Shown here: piece by piece, positions 1 to 9,289 of the stretch
Layout of the letters: each line of letters starts with the position of its first letter
Position numbering within the stretch: position 1 is the first letter of the stretch
DNA from: Alphaproteobacteria bacterium UBA1303
GTDB taxonomy: Bacteria > Pseudomonadota > Alphaproteobacteria > Micropepsales > Micropepsaceae
Assembly (NCBI GenBank): GCA_002307315.1
Contig: DBTZ01000052.1
Coordinates: forward strand, 21,361-85,360
DNA: 64,000 bases
Direction of reading: 5' to 3'
The notes under the pieces: generated by a model
Database searches by the model: none
What the model saw: the letters and a program-made list of their open reading frames with translations, nothing else
Told to the model about the DNA's origin: nothing
Made by a program: the position numbers and the translations under genes

Positions 1-732
1 GTTTTGTTGCTGGCTGCCGTCGCTGCGGGAGGCGCGGCCCTGGCAATGCGTTCGTTCCTCGGCGGCGGTGTCGAGAAGGTTCAAGCCAGCGTCGCGCCCA
101 AGCCGGTGGCGATGGTCGAGGTTCTGATCGCCGCGCGCGATATCGCGCCGGGTCAGAAGATCGATGTCGGCATGGTGCAATGGCAACGCTGGCCGAAAGA
201 CAATGTCGGCGGCAACGTGATCTCCGGCGGCGGCGACTTGAATGCGCTGGTGGCGGGCCGGGTGGCGCGCACGCCGATCGTCAAAGGCGAGCCGCTCTCG
301 GAAATCAAGATCATCAAAAGCGACGCCGCCGGTTTCATGGCGGCATCGCTGCGGCCCGGCATGCGGGCGGTGTCGATTGCGGTTACCATCGCGTCGATCG
401 CCGGCGGCTTCATTCAGCCCAACGACCATGTCGACGTTCTGCTCACCCGCAACGGCGGCGGCAGCGATGCGGTCAGCGTCGGTTTGGTTCTGACCGACGT
501 GCGGGTGCTGGCGATCGATCAGTCGGCGCAGGCCAAGGACGACAAGCCGCTCGCCGATGCGCGCACGGCGACCCTGGAATTGACGCCGGACGAAACTCAG
601 TCCCTGGCCAAGGCGCAGGCGATGGGAACGCTGTCGCTGGCGTTGCGTCCGATTGCCGGCGGCGAAAAAAGCGGCGAAGTCAAGATCGTTCACGGTTTTC
701 CGCCGGACCTTAGGATGAGCGGGAGAAATTAG
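1..732 (+). CDS. cpaB: Flp pilus assembly protein CpaB/RcpC (5' end cut by window)
   Basis: Periplasmic, membrane-anchored component of the Tad/Flp pilus machine, thought to work with the secretin CpaC. The reading frame is open from base 1, so the true start lies upstream; the visible part starts inside a hydrophobic N-terminal anchor. An SAF-type beta-clip region follows (around visible residues 40-105, with the family pattern of conserved ARDIAPGQ and GEPLSEIKI), then the RcpC/CpaB domain with RPGMRAVSI. The stop codon is directly followed by the cpaC start, so the two are surely co-transcribed. The pilin, prepilin peptidase and early tad genes would be expected upstream, outside the window. 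Confidence 0.93.
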   Translation, partial: VLLLAAVAAGGAALAMRSFLGGGVEKVQASVAPKPVAMVEVLIAARDIAPGQKIDVGMVQWQRWPKDNVGGNVISGGGDLNALVAGRVARTPIVKGEPLSEIKIIKSDAAGFMAASLRPGMRAVSIAVTIASIAGGFIQPNDHVDVLLTRNGGGSDAVSVGLVLTDVRVLAIDQSAQAKDDKPLADARTATLELTPDETQSLAKAQAMGTLSLALRPIAGGEKSGEVKIVHGFPPDLRMSGRN

Positions 733-2133
733 ATGCGTTCGTCGTTTCTGCCTCTGCTGCTCATCGCGTTGATTATGGCGGCGCCGTGCTTTGCCGCATC
801 GACGCCCGAGCCCAACATCATCAGCATCGCCACCGGCGGCGGCGAAGTCCACAAGCGGGTGACGCTGGGGCTCGACCGCGCCACCATCATCGAGATCGAC
901 GCCGGAGTGCGCGATGCGCTGGTGTCGAACCCGGCGATCGTCGATGCGGTGGTGAAATCGCCGCGGCGAATTTACTTGATCGCCAAAAAGCAGGGTCAAG
1001 CCAACGCATTCTTCTACGACGGTTCTGGGCATCGGCTCCTCACCCTCGACATCAACGTCGATCGCGATCCGGGCGATCTCAATTCGCTGCTCGGCGAGGC
1101 GATGCCAGACGCCAGCATAAAGACGGCGGTGGTCAACGGTTCGGTGGTGCTGACCGGCACGGTGCGCAGCGCGGTGGATTCGACGCGGGCGCAGGATATC
1201 GCCGGTCATTACATCGGCGGCGGCGCGGCCAACGTCGTCAACATGCTGCAAGTGCGCGGCGGCGAGCAGGTGATGCTCAAGGTGCGCATTGCCGAAATCA
1301 ACCGCCAGATTTCCAAACAGATCGGCATCGATTTGGCTCAATCGTCCACCACCATTCTGGGTGCCACCGCAATTGCCGCCTCGACCTCGAACCCTTACGG
1401 GCTGGTCGGCTCGGCTTTAAGCGACATGTCGCAAGTATCGGTAAAAAACGGCAACCTGTCCGGCACGCTTAAGGCGTTGGAGGAAATCGGCCTGATGCAT
1501 TCGCTGGCCGAACCCAATCTGGTAGCGGTGTCGGGCGAAACCGCCAAATTCCTCGCCGGCGGCGAATATCCGGTGCCGGCAGGCCGCGACACTTCGGGCA
1601 ACGTTTCGGTCGAGTTCAAACAGTACGGCGTCGGCTTGTCGTTCACGCCGGTGGTGCTGGGACCGGGCCGGATTTCGCTGCAATTGTCGAGCGAAGTGTC
1701 GGAATTGAGCAACGACGGTTCCTATACCTATACCGTCGGCTCGTCGTCGGGTTCGACCACCATTCCCGCCTTGTCGGTGCGGCGTACCGAAACCACCGTC
1801 GAACTGCCGTCGGGCGGCAGTTTTGCGGTGGCCGGACTGCTTCGCCATTCGGTCAAGCAGCAGCTCAGCGCCTTTCCCGGTTTGAAGGATCTGCCGATAC
1901 TCGGCGCATTGTTCCGCAGCCGCGATTTTCAGAACAACGAAACCGAATTGGTGGTGATCATTACCGCTTATCTGGTCAAGCCGGTGCCGGCAACCGATCT
2001 TGCGGCGCCGACCGACGGCTTCGTCGTTCCCGCCGATCCCGAAACCGTTCTGCTCGGCCGGCTTAATGCGGTCTACAGCTCCGGCAAGACACCGATCGCG
2101 CCGCAAGGCAAAATCGGCTTTATCTTGCAATAG
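733..2133 (+). CDS. cpaC: Flp pilus secretin CpaC/RcpA
   Basis: Outer-membrane secretin through which the Flp pilus leaves the cell. The 466-residue protein has an N-terminal Sec signal ending near residue 22 (CFA/AS) and a pilus-formation N-terminal domain (about 40-110, with ISNPAIVD-like and RIYLIAKKQG motifs). A BON-like segment follows (about 115-175), then the type II/III secretin core from about 225 to 415, including the VPAGRDTSG and TVELPSGGSFAVAGLL motifs. Length is normal for CpaC. It starts immediately after the cpaB stop and is followed 8 bases later by cpaD, in the standard tad order. Confidence 0.95.
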   Translation: MRSSFLPLLLIALIMAAPCFAASTPEPNIISIATGGGEVHKRVTLGLDRATIIEIDAGVRDALVSNPAIVDAVVKSPRRIYLIAKKQGQANAFFYDGSGHRLLTLDINVDRDPGDLNSLLGEAMPDASIKTAVVNGSVVLTGTVRSAVDSTRAQDIAGHYIGGGAANVVNMLQVRGGEQVMLKVRIAEINRQISKQIGIDLAQSSTTILGATAIAASTSNPYGLVGSALSDMSQVSVKNGNLSGTLKALEEIGLMHSLAEPNLVAVSGETAKFLAGGEYPVPAGRDTSGNVSVEFKQYGVGLSFTPVVLGPGRISLQLSSEVSELSNDGSYTYTVGSSSGSTTIPALSVRRTETTVELPSGGSFAVAGLLRHSVKQQLSAFPGLKDLPILGALFRSRDFQNNETELVVIITAYLVKPVPATDLAAPTDGFVVPADPETVLLGRLNAVYSSGKTPIAPQGKIGFILQ

Positions 2134-2141
2134 GTGACGCT

Positions 2142-2813
2142 ATGTTGAAACCGATTGCCGCCTTACGCTTCGCTTCCGTCGCCATCGTGATGCTGGCCGG
2201 CTCCTGTGCCGCCCCGTTGAACGACGACGAGATGCGTTTCGCCGATCCCGTTGCCAATCATCCGATCCAGGTCGAGCCGCGTGCCTTCATGGTTTCGCTC
2301 GAACCGCCGTCGCTTTCGGCGGGCTTGTCGCCCGGCGACGCCGGCCGGCTTGGCACCCTGGTCGCCGACTTCCTCGAAAAAGGCAACGGCGCGATTTCGA
2401 TAGCGGTTCCTTCGGGGCCGAATTCCAGCCGGACCCTCGACTATCTCGGCGAGAAGCTGGCGGCGATGGGCGTGCCGCGTTCGCGCATTATAGTCGGCGC
2501 CAACGCCAACGACGGCAAGGTGACGGTCGGCTACATGGGCTATGCCGCCAAGCTGGAGAATTGCGCCGACTGGTCGCACAATGTCGGCTATACCACCTCC
2601 AACGAACCGACGGAAAATTTCGGATGCGCGGTGCAGCGCAACATCGCCGCGCAGATTTCCGATCCGCACGATATGATTCGGCCGCGTGCCGAGACCGATG
2701 CCGATGCGGTGCGGCGCACCACTGTGCTGGGCAAATACGAGAAGGGCGAGTCTACCGCGGCGACCAAGACCGAGGCTCAGTCGGGCAGCGTATCCGACGT
2801 CGGTAAGAAATAG
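2142..2813 (+). CDS. cpaD: CpaD-family pilus assembly lipoprotein
   Basis: Predicted outer-membrane lipoprotein of the Tad pilus apparatus, the alphaproteobacterial counterpart of a pilotin or secretin partner. The 223-residue product starts with a hydrophobic segment ending in a lipobox-like AGSC with the acylatable Cys at residue 23. The body carries the CpaD features: a conserved GCAVQRNIAAQISDP stretch near residue 165 and an acidic, low-complexity C-terminus. It lies between cpaC and cpaE with short spacers, which agrees with operon order in Caulobacter and relatives. Confidence 0.88.
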   Translation: MLKPIAALRFASVAIVMLAGSCAAPLNDDEMRFADPVANHPIQVEPRAFMVSLEPPSLSAGLSPGDAGRLGTLVADFLEKGNGAISIAVPSGPNSSRTLDYLGEKLAAMGVPRSRIIVGANANDGKVTVGYMGYAAKLENCADWSHNVGYTTSNEPTENFGCAVQRNIAAQISDPHDMIRPRAETDADAVRRTTVLGKYEKGESTAATKTEAQSGSVSDVGKK

Positions 2814-2825
2814 CGGCTGAAGGGG

Positions 2826-4076
2826 ATGGGTAATATGCGCAGTCCGGATGATCAAACTCCGTTTGGAGGCGCCGAGCGCAGTGTGCCCAGGATTTCGATC
2901 CGCGGCTTCTGCGAGTTTCCCGACACCGGCGCGGCGTTGCAGCGCGCCTTCGCCGACCGCCGGCTTTCCAAGGCGCAGACCGCCGTGCAGCTCGGCGGCA
3001 TCCGTGCCGCCATCGACTATTTTACCGGACAGGTGACGCCGAACCTTTTGCTGGTCGAGACGCGACTGTCCGGCCAGGCGGCGCTTGAGGAACTCGACAG
3101 TCTCGCCGAGGTCTGCGATCCCTCGACCAAGGTGATCGTAATCGGCCGCGTCAACGACGTCGAATTGTACCGCGAACTGATGCATCGCGGCGCTTCGGAA
3201 TACCTTGTCGCCCCGCTCGACCCTTTGCGCTTGATCGAGGTAATCTCCGGCCTCTATGCCGATCCCGCCGGCAGCCCGATCGGACGCACCGTCGTCTTCG
3301 TCGGCGCGCGCGGCGGCGTCGGTTCGTCGAGCCTCGCCCACAACGTCGGCTGGTGCATCGCCGAAGAGATCAAAATCAACGCCACCATCGTCGACTTCGA
3401 TTTACCGTTCGGCACGTTGGGACTCGATTACGACGACGATCCCGGTCAGGGCGTGTTCGACGCCTTGAGTGCGCCCGAGCGGCTCGACGAAACGCTGCTC
3501 GATCGCCTGCTGGTCAAACGCAGCGATACCCTGTCGCTGTTCACCGCCCCGTCGATGCTTGATCAGTCCTTCGAAACCCCGCTCGAATCTTTCGAGTCCG
3601 TGCTCGATGCGGTGCGCCGGACCGCGCCGTATGTCATCGTCGATTTGCCGCATTCCTGGGAGCCGTGGGTCAAGGCGACGCTGATCGGCGCCGACGACAT
3701 CGTCATCGCGGCGACGCCGGATCTGTCGTCCTTGCGCAATGCCAAGAACCTGATCGATGTGCTGCGGCAGAACCGGCCCAACGATGCGCCGCCTAAACTG
3801 GTGCTCAATCAAACCGGCGTGCCGCGCCGGCCCGAAATTCCGCTTAAGGATTTTGCCGAAACCATCGGGTTTCCGCCCGCTGCGGTGCTGCCGTTCGATC
3901 CGGCGCTGTTCGGCGCGGCTTCGAACAACGGCAAAATGCTGGCGGAGACCGGCATTAAATCGCCGGTGATCGACGGTCTTCGGGCGCTGACGATGGCGAT
4001 CGCCGGGCGCAAAACGATGTCCGTTCGCGAGCCGACGTCGCTGCTGTCGTTCCTCAAAGGGAAGAAGCGGGCCTGA
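2826..4076 (+). CDS. cpaE: Tad pilus localisation ATPase CpaE/TadZ
   Basis: MinD/ParA-like protein that places the Tad machine, often at a pole. The N-terminal 140 residues look like an atypical receiver domain. From about residue 155 there is a deviant Walker A, GARGGVGSSS, lacking the usual lysine; this is the normal form in CpaE/TadZ. LDQSFETP and the VIVDLPHSW stretch (switch II-like) follow. Length (416) fits the family. The start is preceded by a weak purine-rich stretch (GAAGGGG). The 3' end overlaps the cpaF start by one base, pointing to translational coupling. Confidence 0.93.
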   Translation: MGNMRSPDDQTPFGGAERSVPRISIRGFCEFPDTGAALQRAFADRRLSKAQTAVQLGGIRAAIDYFTGQVTPNLLLVETRLSGQAALEELDSLAEVCDPSTKVIVIGRVNDVELYRELMHRGASEYLVAPLDPLRLIEVISGLYADPAGSPIGRTVVFVGARGGVGSSSLAHNVGWCIAEEIKINATIVDFDLPFGTLGLDYDDDPGQGVFDALSAPERLDETLLDRLLVKRSDTLSLFTAPSMLDQSFETPLESFESVLDAVRRTAPYVIVDLPHSWEPWVKATLIGADDIVIAATPDLSSLRNAKNLIDVLRQNRPNDAPPKLVLNQTGVPRRPEIPLKDFAETIGFPPAAVLPFDPALFGAASNNGKMLAETGIKSPVIDGLRALTMAIAGRKTMSVREPTSLLSFLKGKKRA

Positions 4077-5524
4077 TGTTCGGAAAGCGCACCGGTTCCG
4101 ATTTGAACAAGCCGCTGCGCGGGGCGCCGCCCCCGCCGCGCGATCTCGGGTCGCCTCCGCCTCCGCCCCCGCCCTCGCGCGAGCCTGTGTCGCTCGAACC
4201 GTCCGCATCAAGACCGGCGGCAGCGCCGGGTTATGTATCCGAATCCCGTTCCGAGGATTACTATCAGGTCAAGACCATGATCTTCGGGGCGCTGATCGAT
4301 ACTATCGATCTTGCCCAACTCGCCCAGCTCGACCCCGACTCGGCGCGCGAAGAGATCCGCGACATCGTCAACGAGATCATTTCGATCAAGGCGGTGGTGA
4401 TGTCGATTGCCGAGCAGGAACATCTGTTGCAGGACATCTGCAACGATGTGCTCGGCTACGGTCCTTTGGAGCCGCTGCTGGCCCGCGACGACATTTCGGA
4501 CATCATGGTCAACGGAGCGGGGCGCGTTTTTATCGAAGTGAGCGGCAAGGTGCAGCTTACCCCGATCCGCTTCCGCGACAACGCCCAACTGATGAACATT
4601 TGCCAGCGCATCGTCAGCCAGGTCGGCCGGCGGGTCGACGAATCGTCGCCGATTTGCGACGCCCGCCTGCTTGACGGCTCGCGCGTCAACGTCATTGCGC
4701 CGCCGTTGTCGCTCGACGGGCCATCGCTCACCATCCGCAAGTTCAAGAAGGACAAACTGAAACTTGAGGATCTGGTGCGCTTCGGCTCGATCAACGAAGC
4801 CGGCGCCAAGCTTCTGGCGATCATCGGCCGCTCGCGCTGCAACGTGCTGATCTCGGGCGGCACCGGTTCGGGCAAGACCACGCTGCTCAACTGCCTTACC
4901 GCCTATATCGATTCCGAGGAACGCATCGTCACCTGCGAAGATGCGGCGGAACTTCAACTGCAGCAGCCCCATGTGGTGCGTCTGGAAACCCGGCCGCCCA
5001 ACCTCGAAGGCCAGGGCCAAATCACCATGCGCGATTTGGTGCGCAACTGCCTGCGCATGCGTCCCGAGCGCATCATCGTCGGCGAAGTGCGCGGCCCCGA
5101 AGCGTTTGATCTGTTGCAGGCGATGAACACCGGCCACGACGGTTCGATGGGCACGCTGCATGCCAACTCTCCGCGCGAGGCGATGGGCCGTCTCGAATCG
5201 ATGATCACTATGGGCGGCTTCCAGTTGCCGATGAAGACCATCCGCGACATGATCGTCGGTTCGATCGACGTCATCATTCAGGCCGCACGGCTGCGCGACG
5301 GTTCCCGCCGCATCACGACCATCACCGAGGTGATCGGTACCGAAGGCGACGTCATCACCACTCAGGAACTGATGACCTACGAGATTACCGGCGAAGACGA
5401 ATCCGGCCGCATCCGCGGCCGTCACGCCGGCACCGGCATCGTGCGGCCGGTATTCTGGGAACGTGCGCGCTATTTCGGCATGGAACGCGAACTTGCCGAG
5501 TGCCTCGACAAGTTGCAGGTGTAA
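4076..5524 (+). CDS. cpaF: Tad pilus secretion ATPase CpaF/TadA
   Basis: Cytoplasmic hexameric ATPase that powers Flp pilin assembly; VirB11/PulE family. The 482-residue protein has a short proline-rich N-terminal tail (residues about 17-35) and the CpaF N-terminal domain. The ATPase core follows, with Walker A GGTGSGKTT near residue 261, the aspartate/glutamate box TCEDAAELQL, and the type II secretion ATPase signature around MRPERIIVGEVRGPE. TLHANSPREA is also present. It is followed by one spacer base and then tadB, as expected for a tad operon. Confidence 0.97.
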   Translation: MFGKRTGSDLNKPLRGAPPPPRDLGSPPPPPPPSREPVSLEPSASRPAAAPGYVSESRSEDYYQVKTMIFGALIDTIDLAQLAQLDPDSAREEIRDIVNEIISIKAVVMSIAEQEHLLQDICNDVLGYGPLEPLLARDDISDIMVNGAGRVFIEVSGKVQLTPIRFRDNAQLMNICQRIVSQVGRRVDESSPICDARLLDGSRVNVIAPPLSLDGPSLTIRKFKKDKLKLEDLVRFGSINEAGAKLLAIIGRSRCNVLISGGTGSGKTTLLNCLTAYIDSEERIVTCEDAAELQLQQPHVVRLETRPPNLEGQGQITMRDLVRNCLRMRPERIIVGEVRGPEAFDLLQAMNTGHDGSMGTLHANSPREAMGRLESMITMGGFQLPMKTIRDMIVGSIDVIIQAARLRDGSRRITTITEVIGTEGDVITTQELMTYEITGEDESGRIRGRHAGTGIVRPVFWERARYFGMERELAECLDKLQV

Positions 5525-5525
5525 C

Positions 5526-6494
5526 ATGCTGCTTGGACTTGCCGTCGGTTTGATCGTGTTGGCGCTGGGCGGGGCGGCGTTCGTTTTCGCCGACGGCGGC
5601 AATTCCAAGGCTCGTGTCGCGTCGCTGGCAGGGCGCGAAGCGGTGCGTACGCCTCACGCTACCAGCGAAGCCTCCGGCGGCGGCCGGCGCAAAAACATCC
5701 AGAACGTTCTCAAAGAACTCGACAATAAGAAAGCGGAAAACAAGCGAACCATGACGGTGCGCCGCCGGCTCGACCGGGCGGGTTTTCCCGATACGCCGAT
5801 CCGGACGTTTTGGATCGCCTCTGCCGGGGCTTCGGCCGTCGCGTTCGTCTTTTGTCTTTTGTACGGCCAGACGTTGCCGGTTTCTCTGCTGGCCGCCTTC
5901 GCCGCCGGCCTCGGTTTGCCGCGCTGGGTCGTCGGATTTCTCGGCAACCGCCGCGAAAGGAAATTCACCCATGATTTCGCCGGCGCCATCGACGTGATCG
6001 TACGTTCGGTCAAATCAGGACTGCCGTCTCACGATGCGCTGAAGGTGGTTGCTTCGGAGTTTGCCGATCCGGTGGGCGGCGAATTCAAGCGTCTGACCGA
6101 GGGCCTTAAGCTCGGACTGACGTTGGACGAGGCCTTGAAGCGGATGTACGAAAGCATGCCGACGGCGGAAGTCGGATTTTTCGGCATCGTCATGACCATT
6201 CAGTCCAAATCCGGCGGCAATCTTTCCGAAGCGCTGAGCAACCTTGCCACCGTCTTGCGCGACCGCAAGCGGCTTATCGGCAAGATCAAGGCGATGAGTT
6301 CCGAGGCCAAGGCGTCGGCAATGATTATCGGCTCGCTGCCGCCCGTGGTTATGGGCATCGTCTACCTTACCACTCCCAACTACATTACGCTGTTGTTCAC
6401 CGAAAAACTCGGCAACCTGCTGTTGGCCGGCTGCGCGACCTGGATGGGAATCGGCATCCTGGTGATGAAGAAAATGATCAATTTCAAACATTGA
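5526..6494 (+). CDS. tadB: Tad pilus inner-membrane platform protein TadB
   Basis: Polytopic inner-membrane protein forming, with TadC, the platform on which the ATPase acts; GspF-related. The chosen ATG lies one base after the cpaF stop and puts a hydrophobic helix at the extreme N-terminus (MLLGLAVGLIVLALGG). Two further hydrophobic segments lie around residues 95-140, the T2SSF domain at about 155-280, and a C-terminal membrane helix follows. Length is 322 residues. An in-frame upstream extension inside cpaF is less likely because it would precede the hydrophobic start with charged sequence. Confidence 0.94.
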   Translation: MLLGLAVGLIVLALGGAAFVFADGGNSKARVASLAGREAVRTPHATSEASGGGRRKNIQNVLKELDNKKAENKRTMTVRRRLDRAGFPDTPIRTFWIASAGASAVAFVFCLLYGQTLPVSLLAAFAAGLGLPRWVVGFLGNRRERKFTHDFAGAIDVIVRSVKSGLPSHDALKVVASEFADPVGGEFKRLTEGLKLGLTLDEALKRMYESMPTAEVGFFGIVMTIQSKSGGNLSEALSNLATVLRDRKRLIGKIKAMSSEAKASAMIIGSLPPVVMGIVYLTTPNYITLLFTEKLGNLLLAGCATWMGIGILVMKKMINFKH

Positions 6495-6500
6495 GACGCC

Positions 6501-7487
6501 ATGTTCGACATCGACATCATCGCCGTTTTGACCGATCCGCAGTTTCTCGCGACTACGGCGGCGGCGATTATGGCCTTCGCCACCATCGTGACGTTGGGAT
6601 TGCCGATGCTCGATCGCGATACGCTTGCCACACGCATGAAAACGGTGGCCAATCGGCGCGACGAACTGCGTGCCAGCCGTCGGGAGGCGCTCAACGCCCG
6701 GCGCGGTGCCTTGCGTTCCGAGGCCACCGGTTCGACCAAATTGATGAAGACGATCGTCGATCGGTTCAAGCTGGCGCGGTTGGTCGAATCCGAGGATTCG
6801 CGCGACAAGCTGATGCGGGCGGGCCTGCGCGGTCAAACCCCGCTGACGGTGTTCATGTTCTTCCGTTTCGTGATGCCGTTTGTGCTGTTTGCGACGGGAC
6901 TGGTCTACTTTTTTCTGCTCTCCCATCTCGGCTGGGGCGGCATGATGAAGCTCGCCGCTTCGATCGCCTCTGCGCTCGTCGGTTTTTATCTGCCCGACGT
7001 ATTCGTCTCCAACATGATCGCCAAACGCCAGGGATCGATTATGTCGGCGTTTCCCGATGCGCTCGACCTTCTGCTGATCTGCGTCGAGGCCGGTATGAGC
7101 GTCGAGGCCGCCTTCACCAAGGTTTCGAGCGAAATCGGCCGCACCTCGCCGATTCTGGCCGAAGAATTCGCCTTGACCACCGCCGAACTTTCCTATTTGC
7201 CAGACCGCCGCTTGGCGTTCGACAATCTGGCCAAGCGCTGCGGCCACGAAGGCGTGCAACAAGTGGCAACCGCGCTCAATCAAGCGGAAAAGTACGGTAC
7301 GCCGCTGGGTCAGGCTTTGCGCGTCTGCGCTCAGGAAAACCGCGACATGCGCATGGCCGAGGCGGAAAAGAAAGCGGCGGCGCTGCCCGCCAAACTGACC
7401 GTGCCGATGATCCTGTTCTTCCTGCCGTGCCTATTCGTGGTCATTCTCGGCCCGGCCATTATGAAGATCTCGCATATCATGCATTGA
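6501..7487 (+). CDS. tadC: Tad pilus inner-membrane platform protein TadC
   Basis: Second GspF-like platform protein of the Tad system, 328 residues. It has an N-terminal membrane helix, a paired hydrophobic region near residues 110-165, and a T2SSF domain at about 180-310 containing the conserved FPDALDLLLICVEAGMS run. A C-terminal membrane helix follows. Six bases separate it from tadB. It is the last gene of the plus-strand operon seen here; tadE/F/G-type minor pilin genes are absent from this side. Confidence 0.94.
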   Translation: MFDIDIIAVLTDPQFLATTAAAIMAFATIVTLGLPMLDRDTLATRMKTVANRRDELRASRREALNARRGALRSEATGSTKLMKTIVDRFKLARLVESEDSRDKLMRAGLRGQTPLTVFMFFRFVMPFVLFATGLVYFFLLSHLGWGGMMKLAASIASALVGFYLPDVFVSNMIAKRQGSIMSAFPDALDLLLICVEAGMSVEAAFTKVSSEIGRTSPILAEEFALTTAELSYLPDRRLAFDNLAKRCGHEGVQQVATALNQAEKYGTPLGQALRVCAQENRDMRMAEAEKKAAALPAKLTVPMILFFLPCLFVVILGPAIMKISHIMH

Positions 7488-7600
7488 TCCGAAGCCCGGG
7501 GCCGTGCGCGGCCGATGAGGCCGTTTGCCCCCGCTTATGGACAACCGCACCGTCGGACGCGCCAACGCACATCTACCCGAGTAAGCTTTGAGGATACCTG

Positions 7601-8437
7601 TTACTGGGTGTCGGCGGTCAAGCGCAGGGCCGGTATGGTGCCGAGATTTTTCGCCTTCTTATCGCCGGACTTCGCCACGGTTTCGGGCTTGTCGGACGAC
7701 GGACGCAGATACTTTGCGTCGACGACCTTGTCGCTTTTGGCGGCGGTCGGCGGCAGAATCTTGGCGGTAATGCGACCGGTCGGCGCGGCCTGCGGCGGTT
7801 GAGGTTTTTCTTCGGCGCGTGCCGTCGGTTTTAAGGCGGGCGGCGCCGTGACGCTTAGCGACGCGATCATCGCCCGGTTGCCTCTGATCTTGGGATCGTC
7901 GGAACGCGCCGCCGCCTGCTCGATCAGAATTTTCGCCGCCGCGGCGTCGCCGGCCATAGCCTTCGACAGGGCATAGTTATTGAGTACGCCCGGATCGCCC
8001 GGCTTCAATTTCAACGCCGCCTCATAGGCCCCGGCGGCCTTGGCAGGTTCGCCGATCTGATCATAGGCGACGCCGAGCGAAGACTGAACCGTCCAGTCGG
8101 TCGGCGACAAAACGGCGGCGCGGGTCAGAAAATCGATTGCTTCCTTGGTGCGGCCCATTTCGGTCAGCACCTTGCCGTATTCGCTGACGATCCGCGCGTC
8201 GTCCGGCATGGCGATCAGAAGTTGCCCGAGAATTCTGGTTGCCCCAGCATAGTCGCCGACGCCGCGCAGTGCATGAGCTTTGTCGAGACCGGTCTTGACG
8301 GTGGCGGGCGGCAACGCGCTTGCCTTGACGGCCGGCGGGGATATTCCGTCGTTCGCCGGGAAAGTGGTACAGGCCGAAAGCGCCGACAGCGACAGCAACA
8401 ACACGGCGCAGCGGGTGGGCAAAGGATTGCGGTTCAT
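7601..8437 (-). CDS. TPR-repeat lipoprotein, TadD-like
   Basis: Putative lipoprotein with tetratricopeptide repeats. The N-terminus is a lipoprotein signal ending in LSAC with Cys23. Residues about 50-190 hold several TPR units (for example EAIDFLTRAAVLSPTDW and AAGAYEAALKLKPGDPGVLNNYAL). The C-terminal 80 residues are rich in Pro, Lys and Ala and look unstructured. TadD in other Tad loci is a TPR lipoprotein needed for secretin assembly, and this gene lies next to tadC, but on the opposite strand with convergent 3' ends 113 bases apart. The Tad role is therefore inferred from position plus architecture. Confidence 0.75.
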   Translation of the reverse strand: MNRNPLPTRCAVLLLSLSALSACTTFPANDGISPPAVKASALPPATVKTGLDKAHALRGVGDYAGATRILGQLLIAMPDDARIVSEYGKVLTEMGRTKEAIDFLTRAAVLSPTDWTVQSSLGVAYDQIGEPAKAAGAYEAALKLKPGDPGVLNNYALSKAMAGDAAAAKILIEQAAARSDDPKIRGNRAMIASLSVTAPPALKPTARAEEKPQPPQAAPTGRITAKILPPTAAKSDKVVDAKYLRPSSDKPETVAKSGDKKAKNLGTIPALRLTADTQ

Positions 8438-8560
8438 AACGCCGGTCTCGCGCGAATGGTTTGCGCCCCAGCATGAACAATTGCGGTCAATAAACCTTTA
8501 ATTTTCGAGGATTTATGTCCCGCCGGGCGCATGAGCCACGCCCGGCGGAGAGCGGGCAGA

Positions 8561-9217
8561 TCAAGCAATGCCGGCGGCGATTTCGGCTTCCGCGGCTTTT
8601 CGCCAATCCTTCATCGCCGGCAGGGCCATGATGCGCGCGCAATAATCGGCCAGCATCGGCGTCAAATCCACGCCGTAGGTGAGAAAGCGCGAAACCACCG
8701 GCGCATACATAATGTCGGCGATCGAAAAGGCCCCGAACAGGAAGGGGCCGTGCGCGGCCAGCGCCGTCGACCAGGCTTCCCGGATGCGGGCAATCTGGGC
8801 CGCTGTCGCCGGACGCAAGGTGGGCATCGTCTGCGTGCGGGCAAAATCCATCGCCAGTTGGTCGCGCACATCGGGGAAGCTCGAATGCATCTCGGCGGCA
8901 TACGACCGGGCTTGGGCGCGCAAGAACGGATCTTGCGGCCACAGATGCGCCTCGGGGTGGCGCTCGGCCAAGGTTTCGCAGATTGCCAGGCTGTCCCAGA
9001 CGGTCAGCGTCCGACCGCCGTCTTCGATCTTCAATACCGGCACTTTGGCGGCGGGAGAATACTGCTTAAGCTCCTCGGCTTGGCGCGGCGGATGGGTGCG
9101 GTCCAACCGGTAGAACACCTCTTCAAACGGCGCGCCCGTCGTCCGCATCGCCAGATAGCCGCGTAGGGACCAGCTCGACAAATCCTTGGTGCCGACGATC
9201 AGGGTGTACTTTGCCAT
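8561..9217 (-). CDS. Glutathione S-transferase family protein
   Basis: Cytosolic GST-fold protein of 218 residues. The thioredoxin-like N-terminal domain contains KDLSSWSLRGYLAMR (about 11-25), where a Ser is expected to activate glutathione. KVPVLK (the cis-Pro motif) and DSLAICE follow, and the helical C-terminal domain spans about 90-210. It resembles the GST group with a SSWSLRPW-type active site. Substrate cannot be told from sequence. It is divergently oriented from the aminopeptidase gene at 9290, with a 72-base shared upstream region. Confidence 0.88.
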   Translation of the reverse strand: MAKYTLIVGTKDLSSWSLRGYLAMRTTGAPFEEVFYRLDRTHPPRQAEELKQYSPAAKVPVLKIEDGGRTLTVWDSLAICETLAERHPEAHLWPQDPFLRAQARSYAAEMHSSFPDVRDQLAMDFARTQTMPTLRPATAAQIARIREAWSTALAAHGPFLFGAFSIADIMYAPVVSRFLTYGVDLTPMLADYCARIMALPAMKDWRKAAEAEIAAGIA

Positions 9218-9289
9218 TTTGCATCCTTTGCCTTGTGACCGAAGCTACGGCTTTTTAGAGTCGATTGCGTTCGACTCAAAGGATTTTCC